Of a DNA stretch of 64,000 nt, positions 8,698-17,573 are shown one piece after another. A program made the position numbers and the translations under genes. This stretch comes from Burkholderia sp. SRS-46 (lineage in GTDB: Bacteria > Pseudomonadota > Gammaproteobacteria > Burkholderiales > Burkholderiaceae), in contig NZ_PTXL01000004.1 of NCBI RefSeq assembly GCF_004343775.1, positions 62,001-126,000 of the forward strand. Reading direction: 5' to 3'. Below the pieces are notes generated by a model. It saw only the letters and a list, made by a program, of their open reading frames with translations. It searched no databases and was not told the origin of the DNA. Each line of letters starts with the position of its first letter. The first letter of the stretch is position 1.

Positions 8698-10167
8698 ATG
8701 AGCACTGTTCAAGAAACCCTCTCCCTGAAAGATCCGTCGCTGTTCCGCCAGCAGGCCTACGTCAACGGCGCGTGGCAAGGCGCCGCGAACGGCGAGACGT
8801 TCGAGGTCCGCAACCCGGCGACGGGCGGCCTCGTCGGCGTCGTGCCGGCAATGGGCGCGGCCGAGACGCGCCAGGCGATCGACGCCGCCAACGCCGCGTG
8901 GCCTGCCTGGCGCAAGAAGACCGCGAAGGAACGCGCGGCGATCCTGCGCAAGTGGCACGACCTGATGATGGACAACGCCGACGACCTCGCGCTGATCCTG
9001 ACGACCGAGCAAGGCAAGTCGCTGGCCGAGGCGAAGGGCGAAATCGGCTATGCGGCGTCGTTCCTCGAGTGGTTCGCGGAGGAAGGCAAGCGCGTGTACG
9101 GCGACACGACTCCGACCCCGGCGAGCGACAAGCGCATCGTCGTGACGAAGGAGCCGGTGGGCGTGTGCGCGGCGATCACGCCGTGGAACTTCCCGGCGGC
9201 GATGATCACCCGCAAGGTCGGCCCGGCGCTCGCGGCCGGCTGCCCGATCGTCGTGAAGCCGGCCGAGGCGACGCCGTTCTCGGCGCTCGCGATGGCCGTG
9301 CTGGCCGAGCGCGCGGGCGTGCCGGCCGGCGTGTTCAGCGTCGTGACGGGCGACCCGAAGGCGATCGGCGGCGAGCTGACCTCGAGCCCGATCGTGCGCA
9401 AGCTGTCGTTCACCGGCTCGACCGCGATCGGCCGCCTGCTGATGGCGCAATGCGCGCCGACGGTCAAGAAGGTGTCGCTGGAGCTCGGCGGCAACGCGCC
9501 GTTCATCGTGTTCGACGACGCCGATCTCGACGCGGCCGTGCAGGGCGCGATCGCGTCGAAGTACCGCAACAGCGGCCAGACCTGCGTGTGCACGAACCGC
9601 TTCTACGTGCATGAAGCCGTGTACGACCCGTTCGCGCAGAAGCTCGCGGCGGCGGTCGGCCAGCTGAAGGTCGGGCGCGGCACCGAGCCGGGCGTCACGC
9701 AAGGCCCGCTGATCAACGAAGCGGCGGTGCTGAAGGTCGAGGCGCACATCGAGGACGCGCTCGCGAAGGGCGCGACCGTCGCGACGGGCGGCAAGCGCCA
9801 CGCGCTCGGCCACGGCTTCTTCGAGCCGACCGTGCTGACGGGCGTCACGCCGGCGATGAACGTCGCGAAGGAAGAGACGTTCGGCCCGCTCGCGCCGCTG
9901 TTCAAGTTCAGCAGCGACGACGAGGTGATCCAGTTCGCGAACGACACCGAGTTCGGCCTGGCCGCGTACTTCTACAGCCGCGACATCGGCCGCGTGTGGA
10001 AGGTCGCCGAAGCGCTCGAATACGGGATGGTCGGCGTGAACACCGGCCTGATCTCGAACGAAGTCGCGCCGTTCGGCGGCGTGAAGCAGTCCGGCCTCGG
10101 CCGCGAAGGCTCGCACTACGGCATCGACGACTACGTCGTGATCAAGTACCTCTGCCTGGCTGTCTGA
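8698..10167 (+). CDS. gabD: NAD(P)-dependent succinate-semialdehyde dehydrogenase
   Basis: A 489-residue aldehyde dehydrogenase, the usual GabD length, that oxidises succinate semialdehyde to succinate for the TCA cycle. Visible motifs are TPWNFPAAMI in the cofactor domain, FTGSTAIGRLL, the general-base glutamate in LELGGNAPFIVF, and the catalytic cysteine in RNSGQTCVCTNR. The C-terminal GVKQSGLGREGSHYG block is typical of GabD. It lies downstream of gabT in the same direction and completes the GABA pathway. The CxC around the catalytic cysteine is the redox pair known in GabD proteins. Confidence 0.95.
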   Translation: MSTVQETLSLKDPSLFRQQAYVNGAWQGAANGETFEVRNPATGGLVGVVPAMGAAETRQAIDAANAAWPAWRKKTAKERAAILRKWHDLMMDNADDLALILTTEQGKSLAEAKGEIGYAASFLEWFAEEGKRVYGDTTPTPASDKRIVVTKEPVGVCAAITPWNFPAAMITRKVGPALAAGCPIVVKPAEATPFSALAMAVLAERAGVPAGVFSVVTGDPKAIGGELTSSPIVRKLSFTGSTAIGRLLMAQCAPTVKKVSLELGGNAPFIVFDDADLDAAVQGAIASKYRNSGQTCVCTNRFYVHEAVYDPFAQKLAAAVGQLKVGRGTEPGVTQGPLINEAAVLKVEAHIEDALAKGATVATGGKRHALGHGFFEPTVLTGVTPAMNVAKEETFGPLAPLFKFSSDDEVIQFANDTEFGLAAYFYSRDIGRVWKVAEALEYGMVGVNTGLISNEVAPFGGVKQSGLGREGSHYGIDDYVVIKYLCLAV

Positions 10168-10201
10168 CGGTTCGGGGCCTGTCGCTTCGGTGGCAAGCCC
10201 T

Positions 10202-10227
10202 GGCCGCCCGGCCGGAACCGGGCGGCC
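10202..10227. terminator. Bidirectional hairpin between gabD and the chemotaxis gene
   Basis: GGCCGCCCGG and CCGGGCGGCC are perfect 10-base arms around CCGGAA, placed between two convergent genes. No clear T-run follows, so termination strength is uncertain. Confidence 0.5.
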
Positions 10228-10277
10228 CGACGCGGGCCGGCGCCTCTCTCCGTCGTGCCCGCGTTACCTTCCCGCGA

Positions 10278-11822
10278 TCACCGGAACGCATTCACCGCAT
10301 CGACGAGCCGCGTCGCCTGCTGCTGCAGGCTCTCCGACGCCGCCGTGCTCTGCTCGACGAGCGCCGCGTTCTGCTGCGTGATGCTGTCGAGATGCACCAC
10401 CGCCTGATCGACCTGCGTGACGCCCGAGCTCTGTTCGGCGGTCGACGCGCTGATCTCCGCGATCAGGTCCGACACCCGCTTCACCTGCGCGACGATGTCC
10501 TCCATCGTCCGGCCCGCGCCGTCGACGAGCTGCGCGCCCGATGAAATGCGCCCGACGCTGTTCTCGATCAGCGTCTTGATCTCCTTCGCCGCGTTCGCGC
10601 TGCGCTGCGCGAGCGCGCGCACCTCGCCCGCGACCACCGCGAACCCGCGCCCCTGGTCGCCCGCGCGCGCCGCCTCGACCGCCGCGTTCAGGGCGAGGAT
10701 GTTGGTCTGGAACGCGATCCCGTCGATCACGCCGATGATGTCCGAGATCCGCCGCGAGCTGGCCGTGATGTCGTTCATCGTGCTGACGATCTCCGACACC
10801 GCCTGCCCGCCGCGCTGCGCCGCCTCGCTCGCGGACACCGACAGCTGGTTCGCCTGCAGCGCCGTCTGCGCGTTGCTGTCGACGGTGGCCGTCATCTGCG
10901 CCATCGACGCCGCCGTCTCCTGCACGCTCGACGCGGCCTGTTCGGTGCGTGCGCTCAGGTCGTTGTTGCCCTGCGCGATCTCGCTGCTCGCGCGCTGCAC
11001 GTTGTGCACCTGTTCGCTGACGTCGTCGACCAGCCAGCGGAACATCAGCCCGAGCTGGTTGATCGTACGCAGCGTCATGCCGATCTCGTCCACGCGGTTC
11101 ATCCGCACGCCGCTACGGCTCTCGCCGGTCGCGACGTTCAGCGCCTGATCGCGCAGCTGCTGCAGCGGGCGCACGATCTGCGCGTCGAGCCACACGCCCG
11201 CCGCCGTGGCGAGCACGGCCGTCACCGCCGCGAACGCCGCGAGCGGGATGCCCGTCAAGCCGCATGCCCAGCCCGCGCCGACCGTGGCCGGCGCCATCAC
11301 GAGCAGCGCCGAGTGGATCCGCCCGCGCACCGACATCGTCTGCAGCAGGGACGCGGCGCGGAAGATCCCGGTGCGCACCACCAGCCCCTTGAAGAAGCGC
11401 CGGCCGCCGGCCTTGCCTTCGCGAAACGCGCGATACAGCGCATCGGCGGCCGCGGCCTCGTCGCGCGGCGCCTTCGTGCGCACCGACAGGTAGCCGTGCG
11501 GCTGGCCGTTGCGCATCACCGGCACCGCATTCGCGCGCACCCAGTAGTGATCGCCGTTCTTGCGGCGGTTCTTCACGAGCGCGGACCACGCCTCGCCGCC
11601 CTTCAGCGTCGCCCACATATCGGCGAACGCCTCCTTCGGCATGTCCGGGTGACGCACGAGGTTGTGCGGCTGGCCTTCTATCTCCTCGCGGGAATAACCG
11701 CTGATGTGGATGAACGTCGCATTTGCATAGGTGACGATGCTGTCGGGGTCGGTGGTCGACATCAGCGTCGCGTCGTCGGGAAACTCGAATTCGTGTTGGG
11801 TTACGGGCTGGTTATTGCGCAT
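10278..11822 (-). CDS. PAS-domain methyl-accepting chemotaxis protein (Aer-like)
   Basis: A 514-residue receptor resembling the aerotaxis sensor Aer. Residues about 10-120 are a PAS fold with the [21 protein letters not shown] region that in Aer surrounds FAD. Two adjacent hydrophobic segments near residues 175-215 anchor it in the membrane without a periplasmic domain, then come a HAMP-like linker and an MCP signalling domain whose hairpin tip contains [21 protein letters not shown]. It probably senses redox or oxygen and drives CheA. The ATG at 11822 is chosen over an in-frame TTG just before it. A relic of a second receptor 3' end lies upstream at 12287-12352. Confidence 0.9.
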   Translation of the reverse strand: MRNNQPVTQHEFEFPDDATLMSTTDPDSIVTYANATFIHISGYSREEIEGQPHNLVRHPDMPKEAFADMWATLKGGEAWSALVKNRRKNGDHYWVRANAVPVMRNGQPHGYLSVRTKAPRDEAAAADALYRAFREGKAGGRRFFKGLVVRTGIFRAASLLQTMSVRGRIHSALLVMAPATVGAGWACGLTGIPLAAFAAVTAVLATAAGVWLDAQIVRPLQQLRDQALNVATGESRSGVRMNRVDEIGMTLRTINQLGLMFRWLVDDVSEQVHNVQRASSEIAQGNNDLSARTEQAASSVQETAASMAQMTATVDSNAQTALQANQLSVSASEAAQRGGQAVSEIVSTMNDITASSRRISDIIGVIDGIAFQTNILALNAAVEAARAGDQGRGFAVVAGEVRALAQRSANAAKEIKTLIENSVGRISSGAQLVDGAGRTMEDIVAQVKRVSDLIAEISASTAEQSSGVTQVDQAVVHLDSITQQNAALVEQSTAASESLQQQATRLVDAVNAFR

Positions 11823-11875
11823 CAAGCAGAGCTCCGATTGGCGGGTCTTGTGCCCGCTTCAGGATTGACAACTCG

Positions 11876-11912
11876 GACCATTCGCCACCGGCGTTACTGC
11901 TCGCGAATGGTC
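11876..11912. repeat. Inverted repeat upstream of the chemotaxis gene
   Basis: GACCATTCGC (11876-11885) and GCGAATGGTC (11903-11912) are perfect 10-base arms separated by 17 bases, about 55 bases upstream of the receptor start. It may be an operator or a 5' leader hairpin. Confidence 0.5.
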
Positions 11913-12063
11913 ATGCCTCTGCTCTTTCGGCAAACTTTTCAAAAACCTTACCCCTCACATGTAAAAAATATGACAAAAGCCGGTGCGTGCTGATTTATGT
12001 CAACGAAATCGATCAATGACGGCAGAATCTTTGCCAGGAAAGCATCCCCGGGTAATCACAGCG

Positions 12064-12099
12064 AATAATCGCAATCAAATGAATAGCAATGCGATTATT
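12064..12099. repeat. Inverted repeat in the AT-richer gap
   Basis: AATAATCGCA (12064-12073) and TGCGATTATT (12090-12099) are perfect 10-base arms with a 16-base spacer. No gene starts close by, so its role is unknown. Confidence 0.45.
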
Positions 12100-12286
12100 T
12101 CTGGTTCTAAAACAAAAATGAATCGCGATAAAAGCACGGGTATTCTCCGGCAGGCAATACACATAATCGGCAAGACGCCACATGCCGGATTAATGCGTCG
12201 GCAAACGCTTGCGCGCGCCGGTTTCGCCGCAGGGCCAGCAAACCAGGTGACGAAGCGGGCCGATACCCCGCCCCGCCCCGCCCGCA

Positions 12287-12352
12287 TCACCGGAACGCGT
12301 TCACCGCATCGGCGCACCGCGTCGCCTGCTGCTTCAGGCTCTCCGATCCACT
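12287..12352 (-). pseudogene. Relic of a second MCP gene: last ~20 codons only
   Basis: Read on the minus strand this gives SESLKQQATRCADAVNAFR and a stop, almost the same as the intact receptor's end at 10278 ([18 protein letters not shown], stop). The nucleotide similarity includes the stop codon and ends shortly after it. Nothing upstream restores an MCP reading frame. This is a 3' stump of a paralogous receptor left after a deletion. Confidence 0.8.
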
Positions 12353-12401
12353 AAACGGTTCTTGCATCGGTGAAAGAAAACGCGCCCGGCCCAACAAGCA
12401 A

Positions 12402-12443
12402 AACCGCCCGGCCCCGCGCGACGCGCGCGAGAGCCGGGCGGTT
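12402..12443 (-). terminator. Intrinsic terminator after pcaF
   Basis: AACCGCCCGGC and GCCGGGCGGTT pair as perfect 11-base arms. On the minus strand the hairpin is followed by a short T-rich stretch (TTTTGCTTG), as expected for termination of the thiolase transcript that ends 49 bases upstream. Confidence 0.75.
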
Positions 12444-12491
12444 GCCGACCTGAAGCGACGGGATGCGTGCGGCCAAGCCGCACGCGCGGCA

Positions 12492-13694
12492 TCAGATGCG
12501 TTCGATCGCGAGCGCGATACCCTGGCCGACGCCGATGCACATCGTGCACAGCGCGTAGCGGCCCTTCGTGCGATGCAGCTGGTACATCGCGGTGGTGACG
12601 AGCCGCGCGCCCGATGCGCCGAGCGGGTGGCCGAGCGCGATCGCGCCGCCGTTCGGGTTCACGCGCGGATCGTCGTCCGCGACGCCGAGCATGCGCAGCA
12701 CCGCGAGCCCCTGCGACGCGAACGCCTCGTTCAGCTCGATCACGTCGAACTGGTCGATCGTCATGCCGAGCCGCGCGAGCAGCTTCTGCGTGGCCGGCGC
12801 CGGGCCGATGCCCATCACGCGCGGCGCCACGCCCGCCGTCGCCACGCCGAGCACGCGCGCGCGCGGCGTCAGGCCGAAGCGCTTCGCGCTGGCCTCGTTC
12901 GCAAGCAGCAGCGCGCATGCGCCGTCGTTGACGCCCGATGCGTTGCCGGCCGTGACCGTGCCGTCCGGGCGCACGACGCCCTTGAGCTTCGCGAGCGCCT
13001 CCAGCGACGTCTCGCGCGGATGCTCGTCGCGCGACACGACGAGCGGGTCGCCCTTCTTCTGCGGAATCGTCACCGCGACGATTTCCTCGGCGAGCGAGCC
13101 GTCCTGCTGCGCACGCGCGGCCTTCTGCTGGCTGCGCAGCGCGAACAGGTCCTGGTCCGCGCGGCTGACGTTGTAGTCGGTCGCGACGTTCTCGCCCGTC
13201 TCCGGCATCGAGTCGACGCCGTGCAGCTGTTTCATCAGCGGGTTGACGAAGCGCCAGCCGATCGTCGTATCGAAGATATCGGCCTGGCGTGCGAACGCGC
13301 TCGCCGACTTGCCCATCACGAACGGCGCGCGGGTCATGCTCTCGACGCCGCCCGCGATCATCAACGCGGCCTCTCCGGACTTGATCGCGCGCGCGGCGGA
13401 ACCGACGGCGTCCATCCCGGAGCCGCACAGCCGGTTGATCGTCGAGCCCGGCACGTCGATCGGCAGGCCCGCCAGCAGCGCGGACATGCGCGCGACGTTG
13501 CGGTTGTCCTCGCCCGCCTGGTTCGCGCAGCCGTAGATCACGTCGTCGATCGCGGCCCAGTCGACGTCGCGGTTGCGCTCGACCAGCGCCTTGAGCGGCA
13601 CCGCGCCCAGATCGTCGGCGCGCACGCCGGACAACGCACCGCCATAACGCCCGATCGGGGTGCGGATGGCATCACACAGAAAAGCTTCGGTCAT
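12492..13694 (-). CDS. pcaF: 3-oxoadipyl-CoA thiolase
   Basis: A 400-residue thiolase that cleaves beta-ketoadipyl-CoA to succinyl-CoA and acetyl-CoA, the last step of the beta-ketoadipate pathway. The acyl-accepting cysteine lies in INRLCGSGMDAV, the active-site histidine in GGAIALGHPLGASGAR, and the second cysteine in CTMCIGVGQG. Length and the EDNRNVARMSALLAGLP segment match PcaF rather than general acetyl-CoA acetyltransferases. The ATG at 13694 is favoured over an upstream in-frame start because it gives the canonical N-terminus MTEAFLCDAIRTPIGR. It is divergent from a PcaR-like IclR gene, which supports the assignment; a generic acetyl-CoA acyltransferase remains possible. Confidence 0.88.
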   Translation of the reverse strand: MTEAFLCDAIRTPIGRYGGALSGVRADDLGAVPLKALVERNRDVDWAAIDDVIYGCANQAGEDNRNVARMSALLAGLPIDVPGSTINRLCGSGMDAVGSAARAIKSGEAALMIAGGVESMTRAPFVMGKSASAFARQADIFDTTIGWRFVNPLMKQLHGVDSMPETGENVATDYNVSRADQDLFALRSQQKAARAQQDGSLAEEIVAVTIPQKKGDPLVVSRDEHPRETSLEALAKLKGVVRPDGTVTAGNASGVNDGACALLLANEASAKRFGLTPRARVLGVATAGVAPRVMGIGPAPATQKLLARLGMTIDQFDVIELNEAFASQGLAVLRMLGVADDDPRVNPNGGAIALGHPLGASGARLVTTAMYQLHRTKGRYALCTMCIGVGQGIALAIERI

Positions 13695-13764
13695 CAAGTG
13701 TCTCCAGGAATCCGGGAAATGGAACGGGCACCCCCGTTGCATTGCCCGCCGGGATGCGCTTTAA

Positions 13765-13781
13765 TGTTCTATATACGAACA
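13765..13781. promoter_or_regulatory. Candidate PcaR operator 1
   Basis: TGTTC and GAACA form an inverted repeat with a 7-base AT-rich centre between the divergent pcaF and IclR genes. It lies 71 bases upstream of the pcaF start codon, in the region expected for the pcaF promoter. Confidence 0.5.
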
Positions 13782-13792
13782 TAAGATCGTGT

Positions 13793-13806
13793 ATCGAACG
13801 TTCGAT
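13793..13806. promoter_or_regulatory. Candidate PcaR operator 2 (14-base perfect palindrome)
   Basis: ATCGAACGTTCGAT is a perfect 14-base palindrome sharing the GAAC/GTTC core with the neighbouring inverted repeat. PcaR/PobR-type regulators bind sites with GTTCGAT-like cores, so this is a good operator candidate. Confidence 0.65.
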
Positions 13807-13915
13807 GCATCATAGGGAGCGTGGGGACGACCTGTCAAGCGCCGGCAGCGGCCGCGTGGTTGGCGTGTCAGGCCCCATGCGCTATCTTCTCGGCTGCACG
13901 ACATTTCGACAGGTC

Positions 13916-14701
13916 ATGACTACCGAAGACATCCAGAAACCCGGCGACTCCTACGTCCAGTCGTTCGCACGCGGGCTCGCGGTGATCCGCGCGTTCGACG
14001 CGAACCGTCCCGAGCAGACCCTCACCGAGGTTGCGTCGGCCACCGGCCTGACGCGCGCGGGCGCGCGCCGGATCCTGCTCACGCTGCAGACGCTCGGCTA
14101 CGTCGAGGCGGACGGCCGGCTGTTCCGGCTCACGCCGCAGATTCTCGAGCTCGGCTTCGCGTACCTGACGTCGATGCCGTTCTGGAATCTCGCGGAACCG
14201 GTGATGGAGCAGCTGTCCGCGCAGATCCACGAAAGCTGCTCGGCCGCGGTGCTCGACCGCACCGAGATCGTCTACGTGCTGCGGGTGCCGACGCACAAGA
14301 TCATGACGATCAACCTGTCGATCGGCAGCCGGCTGCCCGCGTACTGCACGTCGATGGGCCGCGTGCTGCTGTCCGCGCTCGACGACGCGGCGCTCGACGC
14401 GACGCTCGCGCAAAGCGGCATCCGCGCGCACACGCAGCGCACGATCACGGATCCCGGCGAACTGAAGGCGACGATCGCGCAGGTGCGCCAGCAGGGCTGG
14501 GCCGTCGTCGACCAGGAACTCGAAGTGGGGCTGATGTCGATCTCCGCGCCGATCCGCAACCGGCGCGGGCAGATCATCGCGGCGATGAACGTGAGCGGCA
14601 ACGCGCAGCGGCATACCGCGAAGCAGATGGTGAAGGAGTTTCTGGGGCCGCTGCAGCAGGCGGCGCAGACGGTGTCGGAGCTGGTCGCGCGGCGCGGGTG
14701 A
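13916..14701 (+). CDS. pcaR: IclR-family regulator, PcaR/PobR-like
   Basis: A 261-residue IclR regulator with an N-terminal winged helix (about residues 12-75) and an effector domain (about 85-255). The start VQSFARGLAVIRAFDANRP and the block RLPAYCTSMGRVLLSAL are the hallmark of the PcaR/PcaU/PobR branch, which responds to protocatechuate, beta-ketoadipate or 4-hydroxybenzoate. The ATG at 13916 is preferred; a longer frame reaches 13742 but would run through the palindromic operator region. It faces away from pcaF and probably controls it. The rest of the pca genes are not in the window. Confidence 0.86.
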   Translation: MTTEDIQKPGDSYVQSFARGLAVIRAFDANRPEQTLTEVASATGLTRAGARRILLTLQTLGYVEADGRLFRLTPQILELGFAYLTSMPFWNLAEPVMEQLSAQIHESCSAAVLDRTEIVYVLRVPTHKIMTINLSIGSRLPAYCTSMGRVLLSALDDAALDATLAQSGIRAHTQRTITDPGELKATIAQVRQQGWAVVDQELEVGLMSISAPIRNRRGQIIAAMNVSGNAQRHTAKQMVKEFLGPLQQAAQTVSELVARRG

Positions 14702-14724
14702 CGCGCGGCCGCGCGGCAGATGCC

Positions 14725-14746
14725 GGGCCCGCGCAACGCGGGTCCC
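14725..14746. terminator. GC hairpin between convergent genes
   Basis: GGGCCCGCG and CGCGGGTCCC pair with one bulged base around a three-base loop between the pcaR-like gene and the convergent MFS gene. It may serve both directions; no T-run is present. Confidence 0.35.
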
Positions 14747-14821
14747 GACGCATGACGGCGGCGGCGGTCCACGTGGCGCTCGACGTGAACCGCGCCACCC
14801 GCACGCGCCGCGCCCGGGCAT

Positions 14822-16153
14822 TCAGTCGCCCGCTTCCCCCGCCGTCTCCCGCAGCATCGCCACCGCCGCCAGCGACACCAGCACGCACACCGCGACATAC
14901 CCGGCCGGCGCGAACTTGCTGCCCGTGGCCTGCACGAGCCACGTCGCGACGAGCTGCGACGTGCCGCCGAAGATCGTCACCGCGAGCGCATAGGCGATCG
15001 AGATGCCGGTCGCCCGCACGCGGCGCGGGAACGATTCGCACATCAGCGCGAATTCCGATGCGGAGCCCATCGAGTAGAACAGCAGCATCAGCGCGGTCAT
15101 CGGCAGGATGACCGACAGCGACGGATGGCGGTTCATCAGCCAGAACGCCGGAAACAACAGCGCGACGAGCACGCCGCGGCCGACGAAGATCGGCAGGCGC
15201 CGGCTGCCGATGCGGTCCGACAGCCAGCCGAACAGCGGGCACGTGACCAGCATCACGCAGCCCGACGCGACGCCGACGAACATCGACAGCTTCATCGGCA
15301 GCCCGAGCGTGTGGATCGCGTAAGTCGGCATGTAGAACGTCAGGATATAGGTCGACACGGTGCCGCCCATCACCGTGAGCATCAGCAACAGCACCGTGCG
15401 CGTGTGCTTCGAGAACAGCTCGCGCAGCACGCCGCCGTCGATGCCGTGATGGCTGTCGCCGGGCGCATCGTCCGCGAGCCGGCGGCGCAGATACATGCCG
15501 ACCGGCGCGATCAGCACGCCGACGAGGAACGGCAGCCGCCAGCCCCAGCTTTCCAGCGCGTCCTTCGTCATCGTGTTCGACAGCAGCGCCGCGAAGCCCG
15601 AGCCCATCAGCGCGGCGCCGCCCTGCGTCGCGAGCTGCCAGCTCGCGCGGAACGCACGCCGCGACACGCCGCCCTGTTCGAGCAGCGTCGTCGTCGCCGC
15701 GCCGAATTCGCCGCCCTGCGAGAAGCCTTGCAGCAGCCGCGCGAACACGACGAGCAGCGGCGCGGCCACGCCGATCTGCGCATAGGTCGGCGCGATCGCG
15801 ATCAGGCCCGTGCCGAGCGCCATCAGCATGATCGTCAGGTTCAGCGCGGCCTTGCGTCCCTTGCGGTCCGCATAGACGCCGAGCACGACGCTGCCGAGCG
15901 GCCGCGTGAAGAAGCCGGCGGCGAACGTCGCGACCGACAGCAGCAGCGACGTGGTCGAATCGCTCGACGGGAAAAACAGCTTGCCGATCAGCACCGCGAA
16001 GAAGCCGTACACGGTGAAATCGAAGAATTCCAGCCAATTGCCGATCACGGCAGCGGCGATGGCACCGCGCCGCGTGACGGCAGGCGCGCCCGGCGCGCGG
16101 ATGTCGGCGGCCCCCGTCGACGCGGGGTGCAGCGCGAGATGGTCTTTCTGCAT
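14822..16153 (-). CDS. MFS transporter, metabolite:H+ symporter family
   Basis: A 443-residue twelve-helix inner-membrane transporter of the MHS group (ProP, ShiA, KgtP relatives). Evidence is the N-terminal IGNWLEFFDFTVYGFFAVLIG block, the loop GVYADRKGRKAALN between helices 2 and 3, and RLLQGFSQGGEFGAA in helix 4. The ATG at 16153 has GAGGAG at good spacing; a longer frame exists but starts inside the upstream gene. It begins 54 bases after the M20 amidohydrolase stop in the same direction and probably imports that enzyme's substrate or a related acid. The substrate is unknown. Confidence 0.87.
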   Translation of the reverse strand: MQKDHLALHPASTGAADIRAPGAPAVTRRGAIAAAVIGNWLEFFDFTVYGFFAVLIGKLFFPSSDSTTSLLLSVATFAAGFFTRPLGSVVLGVYADRKGRKAALNLTIMLMALGTGLIAIAPTYAQIGVAAPLLVVFARLLQGFSQGGEFGAATTTLLEQGGVSRRAFRASWQLATQGGAALMGSGFAALLSNTMTKDALESWGWRLPFLVGVLIAPVGMYLRRRLADDAPGDSHHGIDGGVLRELFSKHTRTVLLLMLTVMGGTVSTYILTFYMPTYAIHTLGLPMKLSMFVGVASGCVMLVTCPLFGWLSDRIGSRRLPIFVGRGVLVALLFPAFWLMNRHPSLSVILPMTALMLLFYSMGSASEFALMCESFPRRVRATGISIAYALAVTIFGGTSQLVATWLVQATGSKFAPAGYVAVCVLVSLAAVAMLRETAGEAGD

Positions 16154-16206
16154 CGTTGTCGTCTCCTCTCGATGCGGCCGGAAGCGCCGGCCGCGCGCCG
16201 CTGCGA

Positions 16207-17394
16207 TCACCGACCGAGGTAGCGCTCCACGAGGCGCGTCCAGAACGCCGCGCCGATCGGCAGGTTGCGATCGTTGAAGTCGTATTTCGGGTTGTGCACC
16301 ATGCAGCCGTCCTCGCCCGCGCCGTTGCCGAGGCGCACGAACGAGCCCGGGCGCTGCTGCAGCATGAACGCGAAATCCTCGCTGCCCATCAGCAGGTCGG
16401 TCTGCTCGACCACGTGCGCATCGCCGACGAGCTCGCGCGCGACCTGCGCGGCGAAATCCGTTTCGTCATCCGAATTGACGACGACCGGATAGCCTTCGAT
16501 GTACTCGACGTTGGCCGTCGCACCGTAGCTCGCGGCCTGCGTCTCGGCCAGCTCGGTGATGCGGCGCTTGAGCAGCGCGCGGACTTCAGGGCTGAACGAG
16601 CGCACGCTCAGCTCGAGCCGCGCGCCGTGCGGAATCACGTTGTTCGCGGTGCCCGCGTGCATCGAGCCGACCGTGACGACGGCCGGCTGCGCGGGGTCGA
16701 CGTTGCGCGCGACGATCGTCTGCAGCGCCATCACGATGCTCGCGGCGACGACGACCGGATCGACGGTGAGATGCGGCCGCGCCGCGTGCCCGCCGACGCC
16801 TTCGATCGTGATGATCGCCTTGTCGCCGGCCGACATGAACGGGCCGCGCCGCGTGAGAAACACGCCGGGGGCCGCGCCGGGATGGTTGTGCATGCCGAAC
16901 ACCGCGTCGCACGGAAAGCGCTCGAACAGGCCGTCGTCGATCATCTTCTTCGCGCCGCTGTCGACGCCATGCTCCTCGGCCGGCTGGAAATACAGGTGCA
17001 CGGTGCCCGAGAAGTTGCGGGTCTTCGCGAGATGCTGCGCGGCGCCGAGCAGCATCGTCGTGTGGCCGTCGTGGCCGCACGCGTGCATCTTGCCGTGCGT
17101 CGCGCTGGCGTATGGCAGGCCGGTCGCCTCGACGATCGGCAGCGCGTCCATGTCCGCGCGGATGCCGATGCTGTGCGCGCCGTCGCCCACCCGCAGCGTG
17201 CCGACCACGCCGGTCCGGCCGACGCCGCGCGTGACCTGCCAGCCCCATTGCGCGAGCTTGTCGGCGACGAGCGCGGCGGTTTCGACTTCCTCGTACGCGA
17301 GTTCCGGATGGTGGTGGATGTGATGGCGGATCTCGCGCAGCCCGGCGGCGGCGGGCTGCAGATCCTCGACTTCGGTGAAACGGGTGTCGGTCAT
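16207..17394 (-). CDS. M20 family amidohydrolase (hippurate hydrolase-like)
   Basis: A 395-residue cytoplasmic metalloamidase of the M20D group, which cleaves N-acyl amino acids such as hippurate, N-acetyl amino acids or indole-acetyl conjugates. Motifs seen: GIRADMDALPI, HACGHDGHTTMLLGAA with the metal-binding Cys and His residues, FQPAEEHGVDSGAKKMI with the catalytic glutamate, and GVGGHAARPH in the dimerisation domain. The ATG at 17394 is chosen because GGAG lies seven bases before it; an ATG 18 bases upstream lacks that spacing. It is the first gene of an operon with the MFS transporter. Confidence 0.88.
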   Translation of the reverse strand: MTDTRFTEVEDLQPAAAGLREIRHHIHHHPELAYEEVETAALVADKLAQWGWQVTRGVGRTGVVGTLRVGDGAHSIGIRADMDALPIVEATGLPYASATHGKMHACGHDGHTTMLLGAAQHLAKTRNFSGTVHLYFQPAEEHGVDSGAKKMIDDGLFERFPCDAVFGMHNHPGAAPGVFLTRRGPFMSAGDKAIITIEGVGGHAARPHLTVDPVVVAASIVMALQTIVARNVDPAQPAVVTVGSMHAGTANNVIPHGARLELSVRSFSPEVRALLKRRITELAETQAASYGATANVEYIEGYPVVVNSDDETDFAAQVARELVGDAHVVEQTDLLMGSEDFAFMLQQRPGSFVRLGNGAGEDGCMVHNPKYDFNDRNLPIGAAFWTRLVERYLGR

Positions 17395-17573
17395 GAAGGG
17401 GCTCCGGCTCATGTTCTGGTGTGACGTCCGCGTCGGCAGGGCGACGCAAGCGAGCCACTATATCGAGCCAAATCCCGTTCAATAAGATGCTAAATTTTTC
17501 ACCGCGATAAGCAATTTTAATCAGGGTTTTCCCGAGCGATGCAGCCCGATGCAAGCGCGTTCCGGCGCCCGCG

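Larger units (their letters stand above)
11823..12286. other. Non-coding AT-richer stretch upstream of the chemotaxis gene
   Basis: About 460 bp with no credible gene; the short open frames lack family features. It contains two long inverted repeats, annotated separately, and probably the chemotaxis promoter. The A+T content around 11935-12170 is higher than in the flanking genes, which suggests a remnant or insertion scar. Confidence 0.45.

Noticed and set aside
12075..12317. 80-codon minus-strand frame near the MCP relic
   Set aside because: It is in a different frame from the receptor remnant and shows no protein family features.
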